From Haladaptatus caseinilyticus (GTDB taxonomy: Archaea; Halobacteriota; Halobacteria; Halobacteriales; Haladaptataceae), in the NCBI RefSeq assembly GCF_026248685.1, contig NZ_CP111036.1:496001-560000 (forward strand): a stretch of DNA of 64,000 bases. Reading direction: 5' to 3'. Positions within the stretch are counted from its first letter, which is position 1. Each line of letters begins with the position of its first letter. Under the pieces are notes generated by a model. It was not told the DNA's origin. It saw only the letters and a program-made list of their open reading frames with translations, and did not search any database. This document shows, piece by piece, positions 8,871 to 17,335 of this stretch. A program made the translations under genes and the position numbers.

Positions 8871-9284
8871 CTACAGGACGCCGTTGTCCCGAAGCAGGTC
8901 GGCGAGAACGTGGAAGTAGAGCACCACGGCGGTGAAAATCGCCACCACCGGTGAGACGAGGAGGAACCCACCCACGAGAAGGCCCGCGAGTAGGGCATGC
9001 GAGAGGATACGTTCGTGTTCCAGTTTCGCACCATCCACGTCCTCGAACACCCAGTCTTGGTCGCCAAAGGCGGCGACGGGGTCGGCGAGACAGGCTTCGA
9101 GGTGCCGCCAACTTCCGGTACGAAGACGGGTGAGGAGGAAGTGGTCCAAGTCGATGAAGACGCTCAGGAGGACGCCGTAGACGAACAACCCCGCTAGCAG
9201 TGGAACCGAAACGGCTCCCGAAAGCGGAACGAGGAGAACGCCAGACACGACCACGCCGATGAGGAAATGCTCGCGCGAGTACAT
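8871..9284 (-). CDS. Membrane protein of the YdjM/DUF457-like hydrolase type
   Basis: This 137-residue protein starts at MYSREHFLIG. It has about four hydrophobic segments and the motifs YSREHFLIG near the N-terminus, SVFIDLDHFLLTR in the middle and HERILSHALLAG later. The conserved H, D-x-DH and H..SH positions resemble the LexA-binding, inner-membrane putative metal-dependent hydrolase family (YdjM/DUF457). Enzymatic activity is not established for most members. An upstream in-frame extension (MSYTVEVKSQ) is possible but starts inside the promoter region. Confidence 0.65.
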   Translation of the reverse strand: MYSREHFLIGVVVSGVLLVPLSGAVSVPLLAGLFVYGVLLSVFIDLDHFLLTRLRTGSWRHLEACLADPVAAFGDQDWVFEDVDGAKLEHERILSHALLAGLLVGGFLLVSPVVAIFTAVVLYFHVLADLLRDNGVL

Positions 9285-9497
9285 CTGTCGAACCCGACAC
9301 GGTGACGGGAGTAAAAGGTAGCGTCCTACCCGGAAACCCGATGATATCCGCTGCGATTTTACTTCCACTGTATAGCTCATATTTTTATACGACTGTCAGA
9401 TCATTCGCTTGGATGACCGGACCGGTAACCGTGTCGAAACCGCGATTCGAATACTTCCATCCGTGCATCCCTGTGGAAACACGCTCGGGTTCTGTCG

Positions 9498-9522
9498 CTA
9501 CGGGAAATAAAAAAGCCCGTAG
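9498..9522. promoter_or_regulatory. Hairpin with A-rich loop upstream of the deacylase gene
   Basis: The 298-bp gap 9285-9582 holds no convincing gene. It contains an AT-rich patch (ttttatacg near 9382-9390) and this inverted repeat: ctacggg (9498-9504) and cccgtag (9516-9522) around aaataaaaaag. The A-rich loop could act as a TATA element for the gene starting at 9583. Confidence 0.35.
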
Positions 9523-9582
9523 ATCGCCGAAACCACCGACTTTCGATATGTTCATTGCCTTCCCGACGCAGTGATTTAGCCG

Positions 9583-10548
9583 ATGGCAGGACACAGCGCG
9601 GAGCGTGTAACGCTCGCTCGACTCCCCTCCGGTGTCGAGCTCGAAACCACGATACACACCTACGAAGGTGCGGAAGACGGGGCAACTCTCTACGTGCAAG
9701 CCGCACAACACGGTCGCGAAATCAACGGCAGCGAAGTGCTTCGACGGTTCCACGAGGAAATCGACCCCGCCGAACTCGCCGGACGCATCGTCGCAGTTCC
9801 GGTCGCAGACCCGCTCACCTTCGACCGCGTGTCCTACACCACGCCCGAGCAGTTGGACAGTATCAACCCGAACATGAACCGGGTCTGGCCGGGCGACGAC
9901 GAAGGAACGCTTCACGAGCGCATGGCGGCCACGCTCTGGGAGTACGCGAGCGAGGCGGACGCCATCGTGGACCTCCACACCGGCAGTCCCGACATGATGA
10001 CCCACGTCGTGTTCATGGAGGGCGACGAGGAATCGCGAGCACTTGCGGAGGCGTTCGGGACGGACCTCCTGCTTTCGGAGCGAGCAGGCGACGACGCAAA
10101 TGTGGAGTGGAGCGAGCGAGATTTCGGCGGAAAGTTCCGCGTCGCGGCCACGCGCGAGGGAATTCCGTCGATCACGCCGGAACTCGCCCACAACAAGGAA
10201 GTCGTGGAAAATGCCGTCGAAACCGGTCTGACCGGTCTGTTGAACGTCTGCCGGAAACTCGACTTGCTCCAGCCATCCCCCACCGAGAACGGCGATTGGG
10301 CCCTCGCACGCAACCACCTCGGCCGAGTCGATGCGACCGATTCGGGCCTATTCGTGGTCGAATCGGATCACGAACTCGGCGAGCGAGTGGATGCAGGCGA
10401 GCGTATCGGGACCCTGTACGATCCGGCGACGTACGAAGTGTTACAGGAGGTCGAAACCGACCGGGAGGGAGTACTGTACGCACTTACCCGCGAAGCGACG
10501 GTCTGTGGCGGCGAAAAACTACTCAGCGTCGCTTTGCTTCGAAGCTGA
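9583..10548 (+). CDS. Succinylglutamate desuccinylase/aspartoacylase family zinc deacylase
   Basis: This 321-residue protein keeps the zinc carboxypeptidase-like signature of the AstE/AspA family: H43-x-x-E46 in AAQHGREINGSE, the third ligand H132 in VDLHTGSPD, the substrate-binding NPNMNRVWPG (about 95-104) and the likely catalytic Glu in SITPELAH. It probably removes an acyl group from an amino acid or amine; the natural substrate is not determined in haloarchaea. The 3' 181 bp overlap the reading frame of the signal peptidase gene on the other strand. Confidence 0.88.
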   Translation: MAGHSAERVTLARLPSGVELETTIHTYEGAEDGATLYVQAAQHGREINGSEVLRRFHEEIDPAELAGRIVAVPVADPLTFDRVSYTTPEQLDSINPNMNRVWPGDDEGTLHERMAATLWEYASEADAIVDLHTGSPDMMTHVVFMEGDEESRALAEAFGTDLLLSERAGDDANVEWSERDFGGKFRVAATREGIPSITPELAHNKEVVENAVETGLTGLLNVCRKLDLLQPSPTENGDWALARNHLGRVDATDSGLFVVESDHELGERVDAGERIGTLYDPATYEVLQEVETDREGVLYALTREATVCGGEKLLSVALLRS

Positions 10549-11111
10549 ACGGCGAACTGGGGCGTCATTCGCCCGAGACCGGGAAGGCGGACGACGGCGA
10601 CACCGACGATCCATTTGGGACGGACCGGTTCGGAGATGCCGACCGCTTGGTCGTAGTATGGGTTGGCATCCCCTTTCGTCACGAACCCCGCGTGGGGTGC
10701 CGGACAGTTCTGTAGTTCCGCACAGCTATCGGCTTTTGCGAGGTAGATCGGATTGGCCTTGTCGTACCAGTTTTCGCCCTTCTCGACCCAGAACCGCGCA
10801 CGATGGAGTATCGGAATCGCGGACCCGTTGCCGTCCGGTTGGAAGACGAGCACATCCCCCGAGTCACCGAGCGAGTGATAGCCCTTGTCGCGACCGACAC
10901 GGGCCGAGACGACGCCTTCTCGACTCCCGGGTGGGGTCACGCGATGTTCCTCCATGACGACGACGACGTCGGCCGTCTCGACGTTCGGGGCCATGCTTCC
11001 GCTGATGACGGTGTAGGCAGGCGGCCAAACGCCCATCGTCGCCATGAACACCAGACTAACGACGAGGACGACCGTGATGGCTTGAACGACCAGTCGGCGA
11101 AGAGAGGGCAC
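10368..11111 (-). CDS. Signal peptidase I (archaeal S26B type) with run-on C-terminus
   Basis: The N-terminus has one membrane anchor (about 8-30) followed by SGSMAP with the likely nucleophile Ser39. His103 (PILHRARFW) replaces the bacterial lysine, as usual for archaeal and ER enzymes, and GDANPYYDQ (147-155) supplies the conserved acidic residues. It cleaves Sec signal peptides outside the membrane. Homology appears to end near residue 180-190. The last roughly 60 residues are read antisense to the 3' end of the deacylase gene and are serine-rich without recognisable character, so a natural or assembly-derived loss of the stop is possible. Confidence 0.85.
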   Translation of the reverse strand: MPSLRRLVVQAITVVLVVSLVFMATMGVWPPAYTVISGSMAPNVETADVVVVMEEHRVTPPGSREGVVSARVGRDKGYHSLGDSGDVLVFQPDGNGSAIPILHRARFWVEKGENWYDKANPIYLAKADSCAELQNCPAPHAGFVTKGDANPYYDQAVGISEPVRPKWIVGVAVVRLPGLGRMTPQFAVQLRSKATLSSFSPPQTVASRVSAYSTPSRSVSTSCNTSYVAGSYRVPIRSPASTRSPSS

Positions 11112-11364
11112 GACCCGGGGAAACGAGAAATACCGGCTTTGTTATCGACCACCTGTTACGCATCAAGCGACCCTTTCCCGGTCGTTACACTGGGCCAATG
11201 CGGACGAATCGGGAATCCCCTTGTGACCACTACCAGCGGTAGGGTTCGCCAGGTCGGGGACCCGATCCCGGTAGCCGTTGTCCAACCGGGCGAGACGGTT
11301 CGCGTAGATCACCCGTTCACGCGCAACCAGTTACGACGGATGCGGACGTTCCGACCGTTAGGTG

Positions 11365-11646
11365 TCACTCCTGGACGATATTCGCGAACTCCTCGATGGG
11401 GATTATTTCCATCGTCTGTGCGTCGAGACCCTGGTTTTCGATAGCTATCGATGCCCGAAATGCCGCGTTCCGGTCGGGTGCGTCGAAGACGACCATGAAA
11501 TCGTACTCGCCGAGTATCGCATAGCTCTCGACTATCCCCGCATCGTACTCATCGACTTCCGACGCAAGGTTCCCTAACGAGGACGCCAACTTCTGTGGGT
11601 TCTGCACGGAACCACGAATTTTCACCAGTGAGACGTACTTTGCCAT
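11365..11646 (-). CDS. GYD-domain protein
   Basis: This 93-residue protein starts at MAKYVSLVKIRG. It is an alpha-beta barrel-like domain with LGEYDFMVVFDAPD, which matches the GYD motif region (here GEYD), followed by AAFRASIAIENQG. GYD proteins are small, ferredoxin-like and of unknown function; in haloarchaea they resemble ligand-binding domains. The in-frame sequence upstream (MVNPFATIAL) overlaps the divergent promoter and is unlikely to be translated. The 253 bp between this gene and the signal peptidase gene show no convincing gene. Confidence 0.82.
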   Translation of the reverse strand: MAKYVSLVKIRGSVQNPQKLASSLGNLASEVDEYDAGIVESYAILGEYDFMVVFDAPDRNAAFRASIAIENQGLDAQTMEIIPIEEFANIVQE

Positions 11647-11755
11647 CATACGAGGAACGCGAGTCATCGGCAAAGCGATTGTGGCAAAGGGATTCACCAT
11701 CGTCTCAAGCCCTCACGTACCATCGCTTTTTATCTCGGGAAACACCAGTCCAGAT

Positions 11756-12460
11756 ATGGACAAAGACGACCTCCGCGACCGAATCTGGACACGGTTGGAG
11801 GACGACGGCATCGCACGGTTCCCGTTTCCACCACACGGCCGAATCCCCAACTTCGCGGGTGCGAAAGCGGCGGCGGCACGTCTCGCGGACCTGCCGGAGT
11901 GGCGGGACGCGAACGTCGTGAAGGCAAACCCCGACGCACCGCAACTCCCCGTCCGGCGACGTGCGCTCAGCGAGGGAAAAACCGTCTATATGGCGCAACC
12001 CCGATTGCGGGACGAAAAACCGTTCATGAAACTCGACCCGGCAGAAATCGAGGACACCGATGCGGCCGCTACGGTTTCGAAGATGGACCAGTACGCCGAA
12101 CCCGTTTCCCCGGACGAGATGCCGCCTGTCGATTTCGTCGTCTCCGGAAGCGTCGCAGTCACGGAAAGCGGTGCACGAATCGGGAAAGGAGAAGGATACA
12201 GCGACCTCGAATACGCGGTCCTTCACGAGTTGGGATCGGTGGACGAGGCGACGACGATCGCGACGACGGTACACGAAACGCAACTCGTCGCGGACGAGGT
12301 TCCGGTCGAATCGCACGACGTACCGATGGATTCGATCGTCACTCCAGACCGTGTTATCCGGACGGAAACGACGTTTTCGCGTCCGCCGGGAATCGACTGG
12401 AAGACGTTACCGGTCGAGAAAATCGACGAAATCCCGCTTCTCGCGCGACTACGGCCGTAG
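11756..12460 (+). CDS. 5-formyltetrahydrofolate cyclo-ligase family protein
   Basis: This 234-residue protein starts at MDKDDLRDRIW. The N-terminal half has GIARFPFPPHGRIPNFAGA and ALSEGKTVYMAQPRLRD, and the middle has the glycine-rich nucleotide loop GARIGKGEGYSDLEYAVL typical of MTHFS-like proteins. The canonical enzyme converts 5-formyl-THF to methenyl-THF using ATP. Archaeal and plant homologues of this branch (COG0212) may have diverged in function. An mch homologue of the same C1 pathway is encoded at 33322. Confidence 0.85.
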   Translation: MDKDDLRDRIWTRLEDDGIARFPFPPHGRIPNFAGAKAAAARLADLPEWRDANVVKANPDAPQLPVRRRALSEGKTVYMAQPRLRDEKPFMKLDPAEIEDTDAAATVSKMDQYAEPVSPDEMPPVDFVVSGSVAVTESGARIGKGEGYSDLEYAVLHELGSVDEATTIATTVHETQLVADEVPVESHDVPMDSIVTPDRVIRTETTFSRPPGIDWKTLPVEKIDEIPLLARLRP

Positions 12461-12555
12461 CCGACGAGCGGAAACGAGCAGTTACGGTCGAGGAATGGCG
12501 CATACCACCAACACTGCGAGTGAATAACGAACTATGGGCGGCGCGAAAGCGGAGT

Positions 12556-13587
12556 ATGCGAACGGCATGGGCTCTGACTACGCTTTCGCTCGTTCTCGCT
12601 TTGACGCTCGTCGGTGGGGGCGGAATCGAGGGAACGGTGGGCCAACAGACGGTCGAAGCGGACACGCGACAGGAGCGGATCGATTCCTGCACGACGATTT
12701 CGGATCCGGGCCAGTACGTTCTCACGACTGACGTGACGAACAGTAGGGTCGATACCTGTGTTCGAGTGAGAGCGAACGACGTGGTGCTCGACGGACGAGG
12801 AAACAGTGTCGATGGCGTCGGCGCGTTCGGTTCTGCCGGCGTCCTCGTCACCGGAAGGACGAACGTTACGGTTCGGAACGTGGTGGCGACCGATTGGGAC
12901 GACGGAGTTCGGTTCACTGGTACCCGGAATGCGACCATCGAGCGGACGACGACGGCTCGGAACCGAGTTGGCCTTTCCCTCGTCTCACTTCGAAGCGGGA
13001 CTGTCGAGAACAACACTGCCCGCTCGAACGCCGTAGCTGGCGTCTTCCTCGTCGGTACGAGCGAGGACAATACGCTCAGAAACACGACAGCGACCGATAA
13101 CGCGCTGGTCGGCGTGCAACTCGTCGAAGCACGAGAAAACAGAATCGTCGGCACCGTCGCCCGTGGCAACGAGTTCGGCATCGCCCTGCTCGGCGCGAAC
13201 CGAAACACGGTGACAGGAAGTGTCGCGACTGGAAACGACATCGCGGGGATTTGGCTCTCGGCAGCCAGCGATACCGTCGTTCGAAACAATCGAGTGACGA
13301 ACCGATTTTACGGGATTTACCTCGCCGACGGTGCACGAAACAACATCGTCGAGTCGAACACGGCACGGGGAAACCCGGTCGGCGTTCGGCTCCGGTCGAG
13401 CGACCGGAATCGAATTCTCAGTAATCGAGTATCGAACAGCAGTGACACCGGAATTCTCCTCATTTCGAGTGACAAAAATCGGGTTGTCGACAACGTCGGA
13501 ACCGGAAATCGACGTGGAATTATCGTGTCACCGTCTTCACGAGACACGACCCTCTCCAACAATTCGGTCGAAGAACGGGGACGATGA
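12556..13587 (+). CDS. Secreted right-handed beta-helix (NosD-like) protein
   Basis: This 343-residue protein begins with a likely Sec signal (MRTAWALTTLSLVLALTLVG). An N-terminal CTTISDPGQYVLTTDVTN segment leads into about a dozen 22- to 24-residue repeats built around N-x-V and T-x-x-N pairs (for example NTARSNAVAGVFLVG, RNTVTGSVATGNDIAGIWL), the pattern of parallel beta-helix/PbH1 domains seen in NosD and CASH proteins. There is no C-terminal anchor, so it is probably secreted. Its ligand is unknown. It converges with the next gene, leaving 10 bp between the two stops. A GTG at 12520 is an alternative start. Confidence 0.8.
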   Translation: MRTAWALTTLSLVLALTLVGGGGIEGTVGQQTVEADTRQERIDSCTTISDPGQYVLTTDVTNSRVDTCVRVRANDVVLDGRGNSVDGVGAFGSAGVLVTGRTNVTVRNVVATDWDDGVRFTGTRNATIERTTTARNRVGLSLVSLRSGTVENNTARSNAVAGVFLVGTSEDNTLRNTTATDNALVGVQLVEARENRIVGTVARGNEFGIALLGANRNTVTGSVATGNDIAGIWLSAASDTVVRNNRVTNRFYGIYLADGARNNIVESNTARGNPVGVRLRSSDRNRILSNRVSNSSDTGILLISSDKNRVVDNVGTGNRRGIIVSPSSRDTTLSNNSVEERGR

Positions 13588-13597
13588 GTGGACGGAG

Positions 13598-14599
13598 CTA
13601 TACCCGAGGTGCATATTCACGGGCAAAGACGGTGACGAGCGACCTGAGCACACCGAGGACGATCGGACCGAAAAAGAGACCCATGAATCCGAACGCGTAG
13701 ACGCCACCGAAGATGCCGACGACGAGCAGGCCGGGGTTGAGTCGTGCCTCGTGGCCGCTGACCACGGGACGGAGGTAGTTGTCCGAAAGGCTGACGACGA
13801 ACGTTCCGTAGACGAACAGGAACGCGGCCGAAACCGGACGGTTCGCGAAGAACAGATATGCTGAAGCGGGCAGCCAAACGACGGACGCGCCGATAAGGGG
13901 AAGCAAGGAAAGAAGCGTCGTCACGACCGTCCAGAACACCACGCCCGGAACGCCCGCGATGGCGAGGCCGACACCCGTAAGCATTCCCTGCACGACGGCG
14001 ACGAGGACGTTTCCAACCAATACACCCCACATCACTCGATTCATCTCACCGTACAGTTCGTCCTGCACCGATGCCGGAAGCGGCGTACTCCGGCGAACCC
14101 AGCGAAGAAACGTGTCGCCATCGACGAGGAGATAGTAGAGGAGAAACGCCAGCACCGTAATGCCGATGAGGGCGTCCGAAATCCCTCCGAAGATGCTCAT
14201 CGCGTTTTGCAACAGTTGTGACGTACCGTCGGAAGGAATGAATTCGCGTATGTTGCGTCCCTCGATGACGATGCCGGTGTAACGCTCGACGAGGCGGAGT
14301 AGTTCGAGAATCTGCGGGTCACCACGGAGGATCGCTCCGAAGATCTCGAGCGCTTGCTGAGCGGCGACGAAGAGAAGCGTCGCAACGGGGACGAGGACGA
14401 CGAGCGTCGTCACGATGAGAAGGAAGAGTGCGGACACTCGCGGACCGATACGGGGTGCGAGCCGTCTTTGAAGCGGGTAGAGGACGTAGCTCAGCAGAAT
14501 CGCGGCAAGAACGAACTGAAGAAACGGTTTGACGAGCAGTAACGCGAGCAGGCCGAACACGACGATCAAAAACAGCAAAAACCCACGTTCCCTGTTCAT
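13598..14599 (-). CDS. AI-2E family (PerM-type) transporter
   Basis: This 333-residue membrane protein starts at MNRERGFLLFLIV; twelve upstream residues in frame are arginine-rich and would lie within the promoter. It has about eight helices with the usual pattern: two N-terminal pairs, a central soluble stretch (about 90-150) and a glycine-rich C-terminal half ending with SDNYLRPVVSGHEARLNPG and FGFMGLFFGPI, which match the conserved AI-2E transporter region. Family members have been linked to autoinducer-2 export or to Na+/H+ exchange; the substrate here is unknown. Confidence 0.88.
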   Translation of the reverse strand: MNRERGFLLFLIVVFGLLALLLVKPFLQFVLAAILLSYVLYPLQRRLAPRIGPRVSALFLLIVTTLVVLVPVATLLFVAAQQALEIFGAILRGDPQILELLRLVERYTGIVIEGRNIREFIPSDGTSQLLQNAMSIFGGISDALIGITVLAFLLYYLLVDGDTFLRWVRRSTPLPASVQDELYGEMNRVMWGVLVGNVLVAVVQGMLTGVGLAIAGVPGVVFWTVVTTLLSLLPLIGASVVWLPASAYLFFANRPVSAAFLFVYGTFVVSLSDNYLRPVVSGHEARLNPGLLVVGIFGGVYAFGFMGLFFGPIVLGVLRSLVTVFAREYAPRV

Positions 14600-14621
14600 G
14601 CCCCCACAACGACGCGAACGC

Positions 14622-14629
14622 GTATAAAT
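14622..14629 (-). promoter_or_regulatory. TATA box of the AI-2E-family gene
   Basis: On the minus strand this reads atttatac, ending 22 bases before the ATG at 14599. That spacing is typical for a leaderless haloarchaeal transcript. The element is nearly symmetric, so it could also serve the plus-strand gene at 14716. Confidence 0.55.
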
Positions 14630-14715
14630 CGACACGTCGATGACTGAAATCGACCATCAGCATCTAGCCATCACGCCTATAGAAACCCCTGTCGTCGCCG
14701 GGCGTGGGGGATACG

Positions 14716-15447
14716 ATGGCACAGAACCAGCAACCGCAGGACGAGCAGTATCGAGTATCACACGGCCAGCAGTACCAACCACAGCGTCAACAGCAATCGC
14801 AGGGACAAACGTCACAACCACGGACAGAAGGGCAGTTCGGCGGGATGGGCCAGCAGTTCGGCGGCCAGCAAGCGAGCCAGCAGGGCAAACAGCAGGTGAC
14901 GTCCTACGACGAACTGCTTCCGAACGACATGCGAACGGCGCTCCACGATTTCAGCCACCTGAAGAAGTCGTGTGAGTGGGCGGCCGAGCAAGTTCATGGA
15001 CAGATGCCGGGCGAGACGGAGATCCCGCGAACCCTCGAAGACCTCGCGGAGATCGCCGAACTGAACGAAAAGCTCATCGTTCGCGACTCGAGACACGGCC
15101 CGGAGGTTGCAGAGACGTTCCTCAAAGTGGCACGACAGGACGTCCAACAGCTACAGCAGATGGCCCAGCAACAGCCCGTCCTCGTGACGGTCGTTTCAGA
15201 CCTTCAGCGGACCATCAACTCGACGACCCAGATGCTGGGAAGCCTCGGTCAGCAGGTCGGTGGACAGCAGTCGATGGGTCAACAACCGATCGACCAACAA
15301 TCGATGGGTCAACAATCGATCGACCAACGGTCGGGTGGGCAGCAATCGAGTGGGGCACAGTCCATGGGTCCACAATCGACCGGCGGACAGCTCGGGGGAC
15401 GACAGTCAGCCGGTCAGCAGTCGATGGGACGACAGGGCCAGTACTAG
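14716..15447 (+). CDS. Glutamine-rich repeat protein of unknown function
   Basis: This 243-residue protein has three parts. Residues 1-60 are mostly Q, G, S, P and R. A central helical domain (about 63-180; from SYDELLPNDMRTALHDF to DLQRTINSTTQMLGSL) looks like a folded helical bundle. The last 60 residues consist of QQSMGQQ and QQSIDQ-type repeats. The low-complexity tails resemble prion-like or coat-forming regions. No transmembrane segment or signal peptide is present. The ATG at 14716 is preferred over a GTG four codons upstream. The protein was not recognised beyond this; a DNA- or surface-associated structural role is only a guess. Confidence 0.7.
   Translation: MAQNQQPQDEQYRVSHGQQYQPQRQQQSQGQTSQPRTEGQFGGMGQQFGGQQASQQGKQQVTSYDELLPNDMRTALHDFSHLKKSCEWAAEQVHGQMPGETEIPRTLEDLAEIAELNEKLIVRDSRHGPEVAETFLKVARQDVQQLQQMAQQQPVLVTVVSDLQRTINSTTQMLGSLGQQVGGQQSMGQQPIDQQSMGQQSIDQRSGGQQSSGAQSMGPQSTGGQLGGRQSAGQQSMGRQGQY
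15271..15330 (+). repeat. Two 30-bp tandem repeats inside the glutamine-rich gene
   Basis: Copies 15271-15300 and 15301-15330 both begin tcgatgggtcaacaa and differ at three positions. They encode the decapeptide unit SMGQQ(P/S)IDQ(Q/R). A diverged form of the unit continues to about 15440, so the tail could change length by slippage. Confidence 0.8.
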
Positions 15448-15470
15448 CTCCGAACACTGAGAAACAGTCC

Positions 15471-15476
15471 TTTTTT
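15471..15476 (+). terminator. T6 tract after the glutamine-rich gene
   Basis: Six T residues lie 23 bases beyond the stop codon at 15447, in the 103-bp convergent gap before the secY stop. This is a likely intrinsic archaeal terminator for the plus-strand gene. Confidence 0.5.
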
Positions 15477-15550
15477 GACACCTACTGCTACCGAGTCGAT
15501 GGCTGATCGCGATACGGTATCGGAAAAGTGAATCGACAGCGAGTGTCGCG

Positions 15551-17011
15551 TTAGCCGCCGAACATCTCGCGCATCATCGGATGCATTTCCATCAACTGCT
15601 CTTCGGCGATTTCCTCGTAGAGCTTGTACGTGATGGAGACCGTCAGCAGAAGTCCCGTACCGGAGACCGCACCGATGGTACCGAGCATGTTCGCCAGCAC
15701 GGCCAGCAGACCGACCAGCGCGCCGCCGAGGACGGTGACTTGTGGGATGTACCGCTCCATCACCTTCTCGATGACGCCCGTGTTCTGGCGGAAACCGGGG
15801 ATTTGCATGCCGGAGTTCTGAATCTGTTTCGCCGTCGCCTCCGGACCCATGTCCGTCGTCTCGACCCAGAAGACGGCGAAGATAGCCCCGCCGACGACCA
15901 TGAACGCCAGGTCGATCGCAACGCGGAGCAGGACCTGCCATGGCTCTTGGGCGATCGTTCCGGCCCACCACATCCAATCCCGTGGTGCCTGAATCGGCGC
16001 GAAGTAGTAGAACAAGCCACCAGTGGGCTGACCTTGCGAATAGCTGCCGAGCCACGCCGGAAGACCACCAAGCTGGCTATTGAGAATGCGCCCGAGGAAC
16101 TGGATGTTCGCTTGCAGGGCGCGGACGAGGATCATCGGCAGGACGCTCGCGTAGATGAGTTTCACGGGGAAGCGGCCGCGGGCACCCTTCACTCGTGCGT
16201 GGCTGAGCGGAATTTCGACGCGGACGCTCTCCGCATAGACGACGATGGCGAAGATGAGCACCGTCGTGATGAGCGCGATGAGTTGTCCCTGACCGATCAG
16301 GAGGAACTGGATACCCTCACCGGTCAACAGCGACGGAACGTTGCCGGCGTTGCCCGTAATGATGTCGAACCACTGTGGGATGAGGCCGACTTGGTTACCG
16401 AGGCCGCGCGGCGAGAACAGCCCGCCGACGAGGCTCTGGCTGACACCGGCGATGATGAACAGCCCGATACCGCTCCCGACGCCCCATTTGCTCACGATCT
16501 CGTCCATGAACAGGACGAAGATAGCGCCGATGAATATCTGCGCGAAGATGAGCCACTTGACGGCCATCGGGGAGCCAAGCGCCGCGACGAGCGCATCCTG
16601 CGGCTGGAAGAACCCGCCGACGAACACCATCGGCAGCCCCGTCAGACAGATCATCACGACCACCAGCAGCTTCTGGAGGCCCTGATAGAGCACCTGGTCG
16701 CGGGGATCGTCCGTATCTAATCCCAGAAGGTCGGCACCGCCGAGCAGTTGGAGGACGATGCTCGCCGTGACGATGGGACCGATACCGAGATGTAGCACGG
16801 ACCCCTGTGCACCCGCGAGCAGTGAGCGGAACTGGCCGAAAAGGTCAGTGCTCGTGTTCACCCCGTACAGAGTGACGTTCGTTAAGAAGAAATACAACAC
16901 GAGGATACCGGCCGTCCACGCCAGCTTCCGCTTGAAGGGCACGTGCCCCTCTGGGCGCTGGACGGCGGGCATCCGCGTTAAAACCGGCTCTGCGGTTTCT
17001 TTCCAACCCAT
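15551..17011 (-). CDS. secY: SecY, channel subunit of the Sec translocon
   Basis: This 486-residue protein with about ten membrane helices starts with the archaeal N-terminus (MGWKETAEPVLTRMP...GHVPFKRKLAWT). It has the plug-region GAQGSVLHLGIGPIVTASIVL, the cytosolic-loop VRVEIPLSHARVKGARGRFPVKL and a C-terminal EEIAEEQLMEMHPMMREMFGG. It forms the protein-conducting channel. It follows the ribosomal operon in the usual order but is separated from rpl15 by 324 bp, more than any other gap in the cluster, so it may have its own promoter. Confidence 0.97.
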   Translation of the reverse strand: MGWKETAEPVLTRMPAVQRPEGHVPFKRKLAWTAGILVLYFFLTNVTLYGVNTSTDLFGQFRSLLAGAQGSVLHLGIGPIVTASIVLQLLGGADLLGLDTDDPRDQVLYQGLQKLLVVVMICLTGLPMVFVGGFFQPQDALVAALGSPMAVKWLIFAQIFIGAIFVLFMDEIVSKWGVGSGIGLFIIAGVSQSLVGGLFSPRGLGNQVGLIPQWFDIITGNAGNVPSLLTGEGIQFLLIGQGQLIALITTVLIFAIVVYAESVRVEIPLSHARVKGARGRFPVKLIYASVLPMILVRALQANIQFLGRILNSQLGGLPAWLGSYSQGQPTGGLFYYFAPIQAPRDWMWWAGTIAQEPWQVLLRVAIDLAFMVVGGAIFAVFWVETTDMGPEATAKQIQNSGMQIPGFRQNTGVIEKVMERYIPQVTVLGGALVGLLAVLANMLGTIGAVSGTGLLLTVSITYKLYEEIAEEQLMEMHPMMREMFGG

Positions 17012-17335
17012 TGACTATGCCTCCGACTTCATCACATGTATCTCCTTCGACTTCGTAATGTGACAGCCAACGGAGTTTCTCCCGTTCCCTTCTCCCATCG
17101 AGGGAACCTTGTCCAACCTCCGTCGGAAAATCAAGGCCGAATCACAGGAACGTTTCAGTCGCTGTCGGCCCGTCGACGGGAGCCGTCGAATCGAGACATA
17201 TCTACGAATCGCATACTGCGCTCGAGACGACAGTAGACCTGAATCGGACTGTCGATACGACTGACTGTCCGAAACGAGAGACAGTACCAGTCGGTACCGA
17301 AGAAATACTGACCGAGAGAATGAATTCGAGTGAGA
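17012..17335 (-). other. 324-bp gap between rpl15 and secY
   Basis: No coding frame or RNA gene is convincing here. Short stems such as gacagtcagtcg/cgtatcgacagtc-like pieces (about 17240-17275) occur on the minus strand, along with an AT-richer segment near 17300-17330 (aagaaatactgacc, gaatgaattc). It could hold a secY promoter or a structured leader. Nothing stronger can be said. Confidence 0.4.

Noticed and set aside
9302-9574. 90-residue plus-strand frame just before the deacylase gene
   Set aside because: Codon use and composition do not resemble neighbouring genes, and it would run through the AT-rich promoter region.
9385-10317. 310-residue minus-strand frame opposite the deacylase gene
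   Set aside because: It lies fully antisense to a well-supported enzyme with intact catalytic motifs and has no homology-like features.
11223-11444. Possible short plus-strand ORF (GTG start) before the GYD gene
   Set aside because: Part of it (VAVVQPGETVRVDHPF) looks protein-like, but it runs antisense into the GYD coding region and has no promoter or ribosome binding site that supports it.
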